Assembly (NCBI RefSeq): GCF_007005445.1
Contig: NZ_CP041387.1
Span: forward strand, 186,001-250,000
Direction of reading: 5' to 3'
Length of the DNA stretch: 64,000 nt
Source of the DNA: Rhodopseudomonas palustris
GTDB lineage: Bacteria > Pseudomonadota > Alphaproteobacteria > Rhizobiales > Xanthobacteraceae
The translations under genes and the position numbers were made by a program. Positions 28,322 to 38,235 of this stretch are shown here, in pieces. The first letter of the stretch is position 1. Each line of letters starts with the position of its first letter. The notes under the pieces are model-generated. The model saw nothing but the letters and a program-made list of their open reading frames with translations. It made no database searches and was not told the DNA's origin.

Positions 28322-31012
28322 ATGTCGAACGTGACCGCCACCGCCAGGGGATCGCCGGACGCGCTGCTGGAGCTGGCGCGCAAGGAGGGACGCGGCCGCC
28401 TGAAGATCTTTGTTGGCGCGGCGCCGGGCGTCGGCAAGACGTTCGCCATGTTGACTGCCGCGCACCACGAAAAGGCCGGTGGCCGCGACGTCGTCGCCGG
28501 GCTGATCGAGACCCACGGCCGCCACGAGACCGAGCGGCTGCTCGACGGTCTCGAAGTCCTGCCTCGGCACAGCATCGTCTATCGCAACCAGATGATGCGC
28601 GAGTTCGACATCGACGCCGCGCTCGAACGCCGGCCCGACCTGCTGCTGGTCGACGAATACGCCCACACCAACGTATCGGGCAGCCGCCATCCCAAGCGCT
28701 GGCAGGACGTCGACGAGTTGCTCGCCGCCGGCATCGATGTCTGGACCACCCTCAATATCCAGCACCTCGAGAGCCTCAACGACGTCGTCCTGAAGATCAG
28801 CAAGGTGCGGGTGCGCGAAACCGTGCCCGACAAGGTGTTCGATCGCGCCGACGAGATCGTGCTGGTCGACCTGCCGCCGGACGAACTGCTGAAGCGATTG
28901 GCCGAGGGCAAGGTCTATGTTCAGGACACCGCGGTGCGCGCGGTGGAGAACTTCTTCAAGCCGCAGAACCTCACCGCGCTGCGCGAACTGTCGCTGCGAC
29001 GCGCCGCAGAACGGGTCGACGCGGCGCTGATTGAGCGGATGCAGGCGCAGGCGATTGAAGGGCCGTGGGCGGCGGGCGAGCGCATTCTGGCCTGTGTGGG
29101 GCCTGACCCGTCTTCGCCAGGAGTGGTACGTGCCGCAAAGCGACTCGCCGATCTGATGGATGCGCCATGGTTGGCCGTGACGGTGGAGCGGCCCGGTTCC
29201 AATCCGGATGCCGCCTCGCGCAAGCGCTGCGACGACGCGATCAAGCTCGCCGAAAGTCTGGGGGCCGAGGTTCATACCCTGACCGGCGTCGATTTTCCCG
29301 AGGAGCTGCTGCGTTTCGCCCGGTTCGAAAACGTCACCCAGATCGTGATCGGACGCGCAGAGGGCAGCGGGCTACGCGGCATGTTGTGGCCTTCATTGCC
29401 GCAGCAATTGGTGCGCCGCTCGCAGGACATCGCCGTGCATCTGGTGCCGCGGCAATCCGATCAGCGGCCGCTGCCGAGGGTGCCGCTGTCGGTACGGCTG
29501 AACGCATCGACGCCGGCCCATCTCCTGTATGCCTCGGTCGCGGTGGCGGGCGCAGTCGGTGTCGGCAAGCTGATCGTGGGGGCAGTGCCGACGCCGAATC
29601 TGTCGATCGTGTTTCTGATGGCGGTGCTGTTCAGTGCCATCAAGTCCGGGGTCGGACCGGCGATCTACGCATCCGTGCTGTCGTTTCTCGCCTATAATTT
29701 CTTCTTTATTCCTCCGGTCCACACCTTCACCATCGCCGAGCCCTACGAGCTGTTGGCGTTGATCATGTATCTGGTGGTGGCGTTCGTCGCTGCGACGCTG
29801 GCCGGGCGTCTGCGCGAACAGGTCCGGGTCTCGGCCAACCGTGTCCGGGCGATGCGGCGGTTGTATGAGTTCACCCGCCGGCTGTCGGGTCTCGCCACAC
29901 CGGAGACGATCGCCGAAGGCGCGGCGAGCGAGATCTACGCGTCGCTGGCGCGCGGGGTCGTGGTGCTGCTGCCGGCGGGCGACGATCTCGAGCTGGCGGC
30001 GGCATGGCCGCCGGAAGACGAGCTGGATGCGGCGGCGATTACCGCGGCGCGCTGGGCCTACACCCACAATGAGCCCGCAGGCACCGACACCGGCACGCTG
30101 CCGATGTTACCATGGCGCTTCCTGCCGGTGCGGACGGGCCACGTCACCTACGGCGTGATCGGCGTCGGCCGCAACAAGGAGACGGCGCCGCTCGATGCCG
30201 AATCCCGCGCGCTGCTCGATACGCTGACCGAGCAGACTGCCGCGGCGCTGGAACGCGCCTCGCTGACACGCGAGATGGTCAGCGCCCGCACCGCCACCGA
30301 GACCGAGCGGGTACGCAATACGCTGCTGGCCTCGATCTCGCATGATTTCCGCACGCCGCTCGCCTCGATCCTCGGCTCGGCGACGAGTATGCTCAGCTAC
30401 GGCGACAAGATCGATGCCGCCGGACAGCGCGACCTGCTGGGCAATATCCGGCAGGAAGCGGAGGCGCTCGACGAGATGGTTCGCAATCTGCTGTCGATCA
30501 CGCGAATCGAGGCCGGTGCACTGGAGTTGCGCCGCGACTGGCTCGACCTTCGCGAGATCGCGGCGCGGGTAGCAGCGGCGGCCCGCCGGCGCGGGGCCCA
30601 ACAACAAATCGAGATCGCTTTGCCCTCCGACCTGCCGCTGGTCCGCGCCGATGCGACGCTGGCGGAGCAGGCGGTCGGAAACGTAGTCAACAACGCGCTT
30701 CAACATACCGCTCCGGCGAGCCGTGTCACGATCGATGCCACCCTGTCGTCAGCGACCGTGGATTTGCGCATCACAGACGACGGCATGGGAATTGATCCGG
30801 CGGACTTGCCGATGCTGTTCGAGCGCTTCACCCGAAGGACGCCGGCCGGGCAGGACTCGACGCATCGCGGTCAGGGCACCGGGCTCGGCCTCGCCATCGC
30901 CAAGGGCATCATGGCGGCGCATGGCGGCGGGATAAGCGCCGAGAGTCCGGTCGATCAGGGGCGCGGCGCCCGCTTCATCCTCAGCTTTCCGCGGGAGGCG
31001 ACCGAGCCATGA
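28322..31012 (+). CDS. kdpD: Osmosensitive K+ channel sensor histidine kinase KdpD
   Basis: An 896-residue sensor kinase. The N-terminal KdpD domain has the Walker A motif VGAAPGVGKTFAML near residue 35 and the Walker B-like LLLVDEYAHTN. A USP-like domain follows (about 250-370), then four clustered transmembrane helices (about 400-500), a GAF-like region, and the kinase core with phospho-acceptor H674 in SISHDFRTPL. The ATPase domain shows NVVNNALQH and GQGTGLGLAIAKG. It senses potassium limitation and phosphorylates KdpE. The kdpC stop is fifteen bases before it and the kdpE start overlaps its end by four bases. Confidence 0.97.
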   Translation: MSNVTATARGSPDALLELARKEGRGRLKIFVGAAPGVGKTFAMLTAAHHEKAGGRDVVAGLIETHGRHETERLLDGLEVLPRHSIVYRNQMMREFDIDAALERRPDLLLVDEYAHTNVSGSRHPKRWQDVDELLAAGIDVWTTLNIQHLESLNDVVLKISKVRVRETVPDKVFDRADEIVLVDLPPDELLKRLAEGKVYVQDTAVRAVENFFKPQNLTALRELSLRRAAERVDAALIERMQAQAIEGPWAAGERILACVGPDPSSPGVVRAAKRLADLMDAPWLAVTVERPGSNPDAASRKRCDDAIKLAESLGAEVHTLTGVDFPEELLRFARFENVTQIVIGRAEGSGLRGMLWPSLPQQLVRRSQDIAVHLVPRQSDQRPLPRVPLSVRLNASTPAHLLYASVAVAGAVGVGKLIVGAVPTPNLSIVFLMAVLFSAIKSGVGPAIYASVLSFLAYNFFFIPPVHTFTIAEPYELLALIMYLVVAFVAATLAGRLREQVRVSANRVRAMRRLYEFTRRLSGLATPETIAEGAASEIYASLARGVVVLLPAGDDLELAAAWPPEDELDAAAITAARWAYTHNEPAGTDTGTLPMLPWRFLPVRTGHVTYGVIGVGRNKETAPLDAESRALLDTLTEQTAAALERASLTREMVSARTATETERVRNTLLASISHDFRTPLASILGSATSMLSYGDKIDAAGQRDLLGNIRQEAEALDEMVRNLLSITRIEAGALELRRDWLDLREIAARVAAAARRRGAQQQIEIALPSDLPLVRADATLAEQAVGNVVNNALQHTAPASRVTIDATLSSATVDLRITDDGMGIDPADLPMLFERFTRRTPAGQDSTHRGQGTGLGLAIAKGIMAAHGGGISAESPVDQGRGARFILSFPREATEP

Positions 31013-31713
31013 GCATCAAGCCGCGCGTGCTGGTGGTCGACGACGAACCGGCGATCCTGCGCTTCCTCAGGCCGGCCTTGGAAGCCAACAGCTACGAGAT
31101 GGCGAGCGCCGCGACCGTCACCGATGCGGTCAAGCGTATCGCCGCCGACGCGCCCGATCTGGTGCTGCTCGATCTCGGTCTCGCCGATGGCGATGGCAAG
31201 GACGTCATCCGCCAGGTTCGCGGTTGGTCGGAGGTCCCCATCATCGTGCTGTCGGCGCGCGAGCGCGAGATCGAGAAGATCGAGTCGCTCGATCTCGGCG
31301 CCGACGACTACGTCAACAAGCCGTTCAGCATCGGCGAGTTGATGGCGCGGATGCGCGCAGCGCTGCGTCACCGACAGCGGCGCAACGCGGAGCCCCTGCG
31401 ACTAAAAGTCGGCAGTATCGAGATCGATGCAGTGCGCCATCGCGTCGTCCGCGACGGAGCCGAGTTGAAGTTGACGCCGAAGGAATTCGAGCTGCTGTCG
31501 TTCCTGGCGCGGCACGCCGGCCGCGTGGTCACTCATCGGCAGATTCTCGCGGCGGTTTGGGGGCCGGCGCACACCTCGGATACGCAATATCTGCGAGTCT
31601 ATGTCGGCCAGCTTCGCCAGAAGATCGAGGCTCGCGCCGACGAGCCGCAGATCATCCTGACCGAACCGGGCATCGGGTACCGCATCGGGGGCGACGACGA
31701 GCCCCGGGCCTAA
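31009..31713 (+). CDS. kdpE: KDP operon response regulator KdpE
   Basis: A 234-residue OmpR/PhoB-type regulator. The receiver domain carries D55 as phospho-acceptor in LVLLDLGLADGDG, with VVDDEPAI at the N-terminus and VNKPFSIGEL containing the conserved lysine. The C-terminal winged helix shows LTPKEFELLSFLARHAGRVV and YLRVYVGQLRQKIE. It activates the kdp promoter; a matching box is proposed at 23614-23630. It overlaps kdpD by ATGA, so sensor and regulator are translationally coupled. Confidence 0.97.
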   Translation: MSIKPRVLVVDDEPAILRFLRPALEANSYEMASAATVTDAVKRIAADAPDLVLLDLGLADGDGKDVIRQVRGWSEVPIIVLSAREREIEKIESLDLGADDYVNKPFSIGELMARMRAALRHRQRRNAEPLRLKVGSIEIDAVRHRVVRDGAELKLTPKEFELLSFLARHAGRVVTHRQILAAVWGPAHTSDTQYLRVYVGQLRQKIEARADEPQIILTEPGIGYRIGGDDEPRA

Positions 31714-31843
31714 TCAGTCCGGATAGGACGGGAATGTCGGATTCCGCCTGGTATCGGCTTCGCCGGATCGTGCGGCTCGCCGCTGCATTTCCTTGATGCG
31801 TCCTGTTCAACCACGCCTGCTTCTGGCTGGCTCGAAAACCCCG

Positions 31844-32605
31844 CTATCCCTTCTTCCGCTGGAAGAACTTCATGAACGCGCTGACCGCTTCCTGCGATGT
31901 CATGCGCTCGCCGAACAGTTTGCTCTCCTGATCGATTCGGGCGATCAGCTCGTCCGGTGACGGCTTGATCAGCTTGCGCGAGATCGCCACCGCTTCGGCC
32001 GGCAGCGCGCAGATGTCGCGGGCGGCTTTCATCGCATCGGCCTCGGTCTGGCCGGGCGGCACCACCGCGTTGACGAAGCCGGCTTCTCGCGCCTGTTCGG
32101 CACTGAGCTTCTGGCCCATCACCAGCATCGCGAAGGCGCGCTGGTGGCCCATGGTGCGCGGCGCCAGCAGGCTCGAGGCGCCTTCCGGCACCAGGCCGAG
32201 CTGGATGAACGGCGTGGAGAACGTCGCGGCGGTAGAGGCCAGCACGACGTCGCAGTGAAACAGCATCGTGGTGCCGATCCCGATCGCCAGCCCGTCGACG
32301 GCGGCGATCAGCGGCTTCTGGTTGTGCGCCAGTGCGTAGAGAAAATCGGTCGCCGCCGTCACCCGCGGCGCACCGCTCTGGTCGGTGCCGGCTTTGAGGA
32401 AATCGTCGAGGTCGTTGCCGGCGGTGAACACGCCGGAGCCGCCGGTGATCACCAGACAGCGGACGGTGGGATCGTCCTGCGCCGAACGGATCGCATCGCT
32501 CATCCGGCGATACATGCCCTGCGTCAGGGCGTTCTTCTTTTCCGGACGGCGCATGGTGATCACGCGCACGCCCTCTTCATCGGCGACGATCAGATGCTCG
32601 GACAT
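31844..32605 (-). CDS. Enoyl-CoA hydratase/isomerase family protein
   Basis: A 253-residue crotonase-fold protein starting at MSEHLIVADEEGVRVITMRR. The first oxyanion-hole segment is FTAGNDLDDF and the second is AAVDGLAIGIGTTMLFHCDV; LGLVPEGASSLLAPR contains the catalytic glutamate position. The pattern AGNDLDDF and the C-terminal FMKFFQRKKG suit the branch that includes delta3,delta2-enoyl-CoA isomerases and less specific hydratases. It lies 63 bases downstream of an acyl-CoA dehydrogenase, so a joint role in fatty- or aromatic-acid beta-oxidation is likely. It converges with kdpE. Confidence 0.9.
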   Translation of the reverse strand: MSEHLIVADEEGVRVITMRRPEKKNALTQGMYRRMSDAIRSAQDDPTVRCLVITGGSGVFTAGNDLDDFLKAGTDQSGAPRVTAATDFLYALAHNQKPLIAAVDGLAIGIGTTMLFHCDVVLASTAATFSTPFIQLGLVPEGASSLLAPRTMGHQRAFAMLVMGQKLSAEQAREAGFVNAVVPPGQTEADAMKAARDICALPAEAVAISRKLIKPSPDELIARIDQESKLFGERMTSQEAVSAFMKFFQRKKG

Positions 32606-32668
32606 GATTTCCCCCAGGAACGGCCCGCTCGCGGTGGCGGGCTTCGGTATGGCCGCTTGCGCGGCGGA

Positions 32669-34450
32669 TCAGGCTGACAGCACCGCTTCGGCACCGGCCA
32701 CTGCTTCGGCGCTGTCGATCACGCTGCGCTCCAGCGCCGGGGCCTGGACGGCGACCGTCTCGGCGAAGAACCGCGCCAGCGCGACATAGCGCGACGGCGC
32801 GCTGATGCCGTCGAGATCGCGCGCCGCGAGCGCTTCAGCCGCCAGCGTGCAGCCGCCCAGCGTGGCGCCGAACAGGCGCAGGTAAGGCGTGGCGCCGGCC
32901 AGCGCATCGTTGGTGGCGCCGCCGAGCTTGTCGAGCAGATAGCGGCTGGTGCGATCGAGCGATTCCAGCGCCTCGCGCAGCCGCAGGCCGGTGAGGCCGA
33001 AGCCGGGGTCGTTCGACGCTTCGACACTTTTGACGATCAGCTTCAACTCGTCGAGCAGCGCGAACACCGAGGCGCCGCCATTGTTGCCGAGCTTGCGGGT
33101 GACGAGGTCGATCGCCTGGATGCCGTTGGTGCCTTCGTAGATCGGCGCGATCCGCGCGTCGCGATAGTGCTGCGCGGCGCCGGTCTCCTCGATGAAGCCC
33201 ATGCCGCCGTGGATCTGCACGCCGAGCGAGGCGACCTCGATGCCGATGTCGGTGGAAAACGCCTTGGCAATCGGCGTCAGCAGCGCGCCGCGGGCGGCGG
33301 CGGCGGCTTTGACCTTGGGATCGGAGCTGCGCGCCGCGATGTCGAGCGCGACCGCGGTCGAATAGCAGATCGTGCGCGCGGCGCCGGTCAGGGCCCGCAT
33401 CGTCAGCAGCGTGCGCTTGACGTCCGGGTGCTTGATGATCGGATCTGATCCGGAGCCGGTGCTGCCGATCGCGCGGCCCTGTTTGCGCTCCTGCGCATAG
33501 GCCAGCGCCTGCTGATAGGCGCGGTCGGCGATGCCGACGCCCTCGAGGCCGACGGCGAGGCGCGCCTGGTTCATCATCGTGAACATGCACTGCATGCCGC
33601 GGTTTTCTTCGCCGATCAGATAGCCGATCGCGCCGCCATTGTCGCCCATCGTCATGGTGCAGGTTGGCGAGGCGTGGATGCCGAGCTTGTGCTCGACCCC
33701 GCTCGGATAGATGTCGTTACGGGCACCGAGCGTACCGTCGGCACCCACCAGAAACTTCGGCACCAGGAACAGCGAGATGCCCTTGGTGCCGGCCGGCGCA
33801 TCCGGCAGCCGGGCGAGCACGAAATGCACGATGTTGTCGGTCATGTCGTGATCGCCGTAGGTGATGAAGATCTTGCTGCCGAAGATCCTGTAGCTGCCGC
33901 CTTCGGCCCGCTCGGCGCGGGTGCGCAGCGCGCCGACGTCGGAGCCGGCCTGCGGCTCGGTGAGCTGCATCGTGCCGGTCCATTCGCCCGACACCAGCTT
34001 GGACAGATAGATCTGCTTCAGCTCGTCGCTGCCGTGTGTGTGCAGCGCATCGATCGCCGACAGCGTCAGCAGCGGGCACAGTCCGAACGCCATGTTCGAC
34101 GACGCCCAGATCTCGGTGCACGCCGCATTGACCGCCATCGGCAGCCCCTGGCCGCCGAAATCCTCCGGCCCCGACACCGCGTTCCAGCCTGCGGCGATCC
34201 AGCGCTGATAGGCATCGGGCCAGCCCGGCGCGGTGGTGACCTTGCCGTGTTCGAGCTTGATGCCGTGCTTGTCGCCGACCCGGTTCAGCGGCGCCAGGAT
34301 GTCGCTGGCGAATTTACCGGCTTCGTCGAGGACCTGCGCGGTGATCTCGCCGTCGTAGTCGCCGAAATGGCCGGCGGCGACCGCCGCTTGCAATCCCGCG
34401 CCGTGGTTCAGCGAAAGAAGGATGTCGTCGATCGGTGCGCGATAGGTCAT
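32669..34450 (-). CDS. Acyl-CoA dehydrogenase, long ACAD family with C-terminal extension
   Basis: A 593-residue flavoprotein, larger than short-chain enzymes (about 380) and typical of the DmdC/FadE-like bacterial branch with an extra C-terminal domain. It starts at MTYRAPIDDILLSLNHGAGL, the family's usual N-terminus. MQLTEPQAGSDVGALRTRAE and the FAD-binding YGDHDMTDN region are seen, then GMGFIEETGAAQHYRDARIA with the expected catalytic-base neighbourhood and PIYEGTNGIQA. It introduces the alpha,beta double bond into an acyl-CoA. The upstream extension to 34492 lacks conservation. It probably forms an operon with the downstream crotonase gene. Confidence 0.92.
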   Translation of the reverse strand: MTYRAPIDDILLSLNHGAGLQAAVAAGHFGDYDGEITAQVLDEAGKFASDILAPLNRVGDKHGIKLEHGKVTTAPGWPDAYQRWIAAGWNAVSGPEDFGGQGLPMAVNAACTEIWASSNMAFGLCPLLTLSAIDALHTHGSDELKQIYLSKLVSGEWTGTMQLTEPQAGSDVGALRTRAERAEGGSYRIFGSKIFITYGDHDMTDNIVHFVLARLPDAPAGTKGISLFLVPKFLVGADGTLGARNDIYPSGVEHKLGIHASPTCTMTMGDNGGAIGYLIGEENRGMQCMFTMMNQARLAVGLEGVGIADRAYQQALAYAQERKQGRAIGSTGSGSDPIIKHPDVKRTLLTMRALTGAARTICYSTAVALDIAARSSDPKVKAAAAARGALLTPIAKAFSTDIGIEVASLGVQIHGGMGFIEETGAAQHYRDARIAPIYEGTNGIQAIDLVTRKLGNNGGASVFALLDELKLIVKSVEASNDPGFGLTGLRLREALESLDRTSRYLLDKLGGATNDALAGATPYLRLFGATLGGCTLAAEALAARDLDGISAPSRYVALARFFAETVAVQAPALERSVIDSAEAVAGAEAVLSA

Positions 34451-34696
34451 GACAGTGTCTCGGCTGACGGAAGGATGCCGGCCTTTTTCCACGAAATGCC
34501 GCTCCTCTCAACCGTCCGTGGGGTCGCGATCGCCGGACGAGCCGGCCGGGGATCGCGATGTTGCGGCTGCGGCTGCGCGATCGGGCCGGATTTCGGGCTT
34601 TCGGCGGTTGAAAAGCCGCCTTTGTCTCGATAGACCGGCGGAGCCGAGGCGAATCCGCCGCCCGGCCGCAATGCGCGGGCCGGGATAGGCCTTTTT

Positions 34697-34770
34697 GGGG
34701 CGTAGCCAAGCGGTAAGGCAGGGGATTTTGATTCCCCCATGCGGAGGTTCGATCCCTCCCGCCCCAGCCA
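34697..34770 (+). tRNA. trnQ: tRNA-Gln (anticodon TTG)
   Basis: A 74-base cloverleaf with encoded CCA. The acceptor pairs TGGGGCG with CGCCCCA, the D-arm is GTAGCCAAGCGGTAAGGC, the anticodon stem GGGGA/TCCCC encloses the loop TTTTGAT, and the T-arm has GGTTCGATCC. The TTG anticodon reads CAA glutamine codons. Its 3' end (34754-34771) is duplicated at 51282-51299, marking it as a probable integration site. Confidence 0.97.
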
Positions 34771-34771
34771 G
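34754..34771 (+). repeat. Candidate attL core inside tRNA-Gln 3' end
   Basis: CCCTCCCGCCCCAGCCAG, the last 17 bases of the tRNA plus one, identical to 51282-51299. Integrases commonly use tRNA 3' ends as attachment sites and leave such direct repeats at both ends of the insert. Confidence 0.7.
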
Positions 34772-35604
34772 ATTGGTCTATTTTATTGATAATGTTGTGT
34801 TAAATTTCCGAGCTGGGGGGCTGATGCACAACCCTGCGACACAAATCCCAGATCGATGCCATGCTTCGGACGGTCGTGGATCGGCATCCATCCTCGACGC
34901 CTGCCGCAACAATCCTATCCATCCCTAGAAGCTGTCGGGTGACCTCGCAGTCCCTGGAAAATGATGTGTTGGTCACGTTTGCTGACCTATTTCGGAATCT
35001 CAATGTGCATGGAACGAGAGGGGCAGTATGAGCCTCACCATTTTATGCGTTCTAGAGGGATGCTCCAAAATCGCCGTTCGGAGCCAACTTCGATTACAGC
35101 CATCGGGCCAAAGGAAGCGCGGCTGATGCTGCAACGCACATCGCTGCCGAGGTAGCTAAGACGCGCTCAGTCCACGTCCAAACCCGTCGGTCATTGTCGG
35201 TCCATAAGCGGACATTAGCGGGTGGCTGAATTGCGAGACGGTTCTATTTCAACATCATCGATGATGGTGGAGGCAGTTCGTCTTGACGCGATCGTGGTGT
35301 GCGCCTCCAGCGCCGCGTCGTTGCTATCGCCTTGTACTTCCGCTCGGGAAACGCGATCCGTTTTGGTAACGGCGCTCAACGAGCTCGCATCAATGCGTCC
35401 ATGAATTCATGGACGCTCTTCGACTTCGGCCGATCCGCCGGGAAAAGCAAAAGGGAGCGGACGACTAAGCTTGGTTCGAATGGCTTCAGGATTTGCTTGA
35501 ACGATCGACGACGGAATGACGAGAAGGCGTTGTGATGGCGAAAGGGCTGGCTAGAACAGCGGAAGCCCAGTTGCGGTGGTGTTGATGCGAAACATTGCCC
35601 CGCG
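34771..35604. other. AT-richer gene-poor stretch just inside the candidate island
   Basis: About 830 bases after tRNA-Gln with visibly lower GC (for example GTCTATTTTATTGATAATGTTG at its start is split over short AT runs) and no intact gene. Short ORFs on both strands, up to 79 codons, lack ribosome sites and resemble nothing I know. This is where an integrase gene would be expected next to the att site, so it may be its decayed remnant. I could not find tyrosine-recombinase motifs in any frame. Confidence 0.5.
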
Positions 35605-37221
35605 TTACTGGAGAAACTTTGCTGCCAAAAGGTGAGTTACGCGGGGCTCCGCGCTCGCGCTGAATCGGTGCACCTGATCCTGGAGGACGCGGTCGGCGTT
35701 GGTGACGCGTTCGTGCTGCCGGAGATGTTCGAGCCACGACGCCACCTTGAACACTTCGACGAACCGGCCGGGCTGCGCGGCGTCCTCGAAGACGTCCCAC
35801 GCATAGGCGCCGTCGCGGCGGCGATGCCGGCTCAGCCGGCGGATCGCCTGGAGGAAGTCGTCGCGCTCGCCGGCCGCGACCTGGTACTCGACGGTGATCA
35901 GCACCGGGCCGCGATCGGCATCGGTGTCGAGCGTCAGCACCGGCGACGGCCAGTGCATCGACGGCGACAGATCGCTGTCGGCGCCGCCGCGTAGCTTCCA
36001 GCGCCAGGTCGCTGCGATCCCAAGTACCGCGCCAGCGGCGGCGGCAAAATGCGCGGCCGGCAGGCCGAACAGCGATGCGAGTTGGCCCCACAGCGCGCTG
36101 CCGGCGGTCATCGCGCCGAAGAATGTGGTGACGAACATTGCCAGGCCGCGGCCGCGCACCCAGTCGGGCAGCGCGACCTGGACCGAGACGTTGAGATTGG
36201 CCAGCACCGCGATCCACGACAGGCCGGCGATAACGCAGGCCAGCACAGCGAGTTCGACGCGGTGGACCGCGCCGAGCAGCGCGAGACAGAGTGCGGTGCC
36301 GAGCGTGCCGGCCGCGACCACGCGATCCGGTCCGAGCCGCGCCTTTAGCCACGGCAGCACGAACGCGCCGACGACGGCGCCGAGGCCGATCGCGCCGAGC
36401 AGGATGCCGTAGAGTTCGGGGCCGCCGGCGATACGCGAGCGGGCTACCAGCGGCAGTAGCGCCCAATAGGCGCTGGCGAAGAAGAAGAACGCGACCGCGC
36501 GCATCAGGGTTGCGCGCAGGTCAAGATTGTAACGAGCGTGGCGGAAGCCGATCACGATCGCGCCGAACAGGCGCTCCGGCGGCAGCCCGGTGGTGCGCGC
36601 CGCCGGCGGTCGCCACCACAGCAGCGCGCCGATCACCGCGAGATTACTGAGCGCGTTGATCCAGAACGGCGCGGCGATGCCGATCACCCCGATCACGACG
36701 CCGCCGAGCGCCGGCCCTATCGCGCGGCTGACGTTGACGCCGACGCCGTTACTGGTGACGGCCGAGCCGAGATCCGGCTTCGGCACCAGCAGCGGCACGA
36801 TCGACTGCCAGGCCGGCGCCGCGAACGCCGCGCCCGCGCCGAGCAGGAAGGTGAACAGCAGCAGCAACACCGGGTCCATCCGGCCGAGCCCGACCAGCGT
36901 GGCGCTGGCGACGGCGAACACCGTCAGAACGATCTCGATCAGGATCAAGAAGCGACGCTTGTCGACGATGTCGGCGAGCGCGCCCGCCGGAATCGCGAAC
37001 AGGAACATCGGCAGGCTGGACGCCACCTGCACCAGCGAAACCGTGAGCGGATCCGCCTCGAGACTGGTCATCAGCCAGCCGGAGGCGGCGTTGTACATCC
37101 AGGTGCCGATATTGGCGACGACGGTCGCGGTCCACACCACCGCAAAGGCGGTGTGACGAAACGCTGCCCACGCCGACGGTCGCGGCGTCGCCGTCGGCAG
37201 CTCTCCCTGCACGGTGCTCAT
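35605..37221 (-). CDS. MFS exporter with C-terminal monooxygenase-like (ABM) domain
   Basis: A 538-residue protein. Residues about 20-415 form a major-facilitator domain of the 'transmembrane secretion effector' type (MFS_3): WTATVVANIGTWMYNAASGW in helix 1, FAIPAGALADIVDKRRFL in the loop after helix 2, and about 11-12 hydrophobic segments. The last 100 residues (VLITVEYQVAAGERDDFLQA onwards, ending near FKVASWLEHLRQHERVT) resemble the antibiotic-biosynthesis-monooxygenase fold, a known fusion in this family. Substrate unknown; siderophore or drug export is typical. It diverges from the hydrolase at 37564. Confidence 0.85.
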   Translation of the reverse strand: MSTVQGELPTATPRPSAWAAFRHTAFAVVWTATVVANIGTWMYNAASGWLMTSLEADPLTVSLVQVASSLPMFLFAIPAGALADIVDKRRFLILIEIVLTVFAVASATLVGLGRMDPVLLLLFTFLLGAGAAFAAPAWQSIVPLLVPKPDLGSAVTSNGVGVNVSRAIGPALGGVVIGVIGIAAPFWINALSNLAVIGALLWWRPPAARTTGLPPERLFGAIVIGFRHARYNLDLRATLMRAVAFFFFASAYWALLPLVARSRIAGGPELYGILLGAIGLGAVVGAFVLPWLKARLGPDRVVAAGTLGTALCLALLGAVHRVELAVLACVIAGLSWIAVLANLNVSVQVALPDWVRGRGLAMFVTTFFGAMTAGSALWGQLASLFGLPAAHFAAAAGAVLGIAATWRWKLRGGADSDLSPSMHWPSPVLTLDTDADRGPVLITVEYQVAAGERDDFLQAIRRLSRHRRRDGAYAWDVFEDAAQPGRFVEVFKVASWLEHLRQHERVTNADRVLQDQVHRFSASAEPRVTHLLAAKFLQ

Positions 37222-37563
37222 CGGGTCCTCGCTTCGGCGGGCGGTACCGGTCGGTCATCGCAACGCGCCTTCGGTGGTCAAGCGTCGATCCGCGGCCGCA
37301 CACGCCGCGAGCCCGCGCGGTACGCGGCCGCGGGCAGCCTAGCCGCCGGGGCCATGCGGCGATTGCAGCGCCTTGCCGCGGTTTGGACGTTTCCGTCGCG
37401 GAGGGACCGCAGGCGACGATCTGTCGCCCGCCGCCTGCCGACGGCGCCGCGGGTTCGTGCAATCGGTGACGGGTTCGTCCAAGCGATGCGGGCGCCGGGC
37501 GGGCATGATCGCGCCAACTCGTTTTCCATCGCCTGTCGGGCCGTCAACCTGGAGAGTCCTTCG
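37222..37563. other. Divergent intergenic region
   Basis: 342 bases between the MFS exporter and the YcaC-like hydrolase, very GC-rich, presumably with promoters for both. I see no motif I can name. Confidence 0.5.
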
Positions 37564-38214
37564 ATGTCGAAACTGGATATGCTCACCCCCGAGAACAGCG
37601 CGATCGCGCTGATCGACTATCAGCCCGCGATGTATCAGGGCGTGCAGTCGCACGACCGCTTGGTGGTGTTCAACAACATCCAGATCCTCGCCAAGGCAGC
37701 GAAACTGTTCAAGATCCCGACGGTGTTGACCACGGTTGCCAAGGATTCGTTCTCCGGCCCGTTCATGCCGGAAGTCACCGAGCTGTTTCCGAACCTCGAC
37801 ATCATCGATCGCACCTCGATGAACTCGTGGCTCGATCCGAACTTCCGCAAGGCCGTCGCCGCCACCGGCCGCAAGAAGTTCGTGATCGCCGGACTGTGGA
37901 CCGAGGCCTGCGTGATGTTCCCGACGCTCGACATGCTGAAGGAAGGCTACGAGATCTACATCCCGGCCGACGCCTGCGGCGACCTGTCGATGGAGGCGCA
38001 CAACCGCTCGATGGAGCGGGCGATCCAGGCCGGTGCGGTGCCGATCACCTCGTGCCAGTACGCCTTCGAGCTGCAGCAGGACTGGGCGCGCTCGGAAACC
38101 TATGAGGGCATGATGGATATCCTGCGGGCGCATTCGCCCTACGGCATCCAGGTTCGCTTCTCCAAATGGGCGCTCGGCGAGCACGCCTCCGAGGGCGGCA
38201 GCAAGGCCGCCTGA
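37564..38214 (+). CDS. Isochorismatase-family cysteine hydrolase (YcaC-like)
   Basis: A 216-residue protein starting at MSKLDMLTPENSAIALIDYQ. The catalytic aspartate is D18 (ALIDYQ), and the nucleophile is C116 in LWTEACVMFP, as in YcaC-type hydrolases. MNSWLDPNFRKAVAATGRKK resembles the YcaC region 'NAWDNEDFVKAVKATGKK'. The natural substrate of YcaC-like enzymes is uncertain; amide or nitrile-like small molecules are suspected. It leads a tight plus-strand group with the XapX, amidohydrolase and DoxX genes, so it probably acts with the amidohydrolase. A long open frame upstream is antisense to the MFS gene and is not part of it. Confidence 0.88.
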   Translation: MSKLDMLTPENSAIALIDYQPAMYQGVQSHDRLVVFNNIQILAKAAKLFKIPTVLTTVAKDSFSGPFMPEVTELFPNLDIIDRTSMNSWLDPNFRKAVAATGRKKFVIAGLWTEACVMFPTLDMLKEGYEIYIPADACGDLSMEAHNRSMERAIQAGAVPITSCQYAFELQQDWARSETYEGMMDILRAHSPYGIQVRFSKWALGEHASEGGSKAA

Positions 38215-38235
38215 CGCGACGCCGGGGGGCGCACG

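Noticed and set aside
34771..35604. Short ORFs (for example 34961-35155 and 35299-35535) as genes or integrase remnants
   Set aside because: No ribosome sites, no recognisable motifs, and frames broken by stops; kept only as a possible decayed region.
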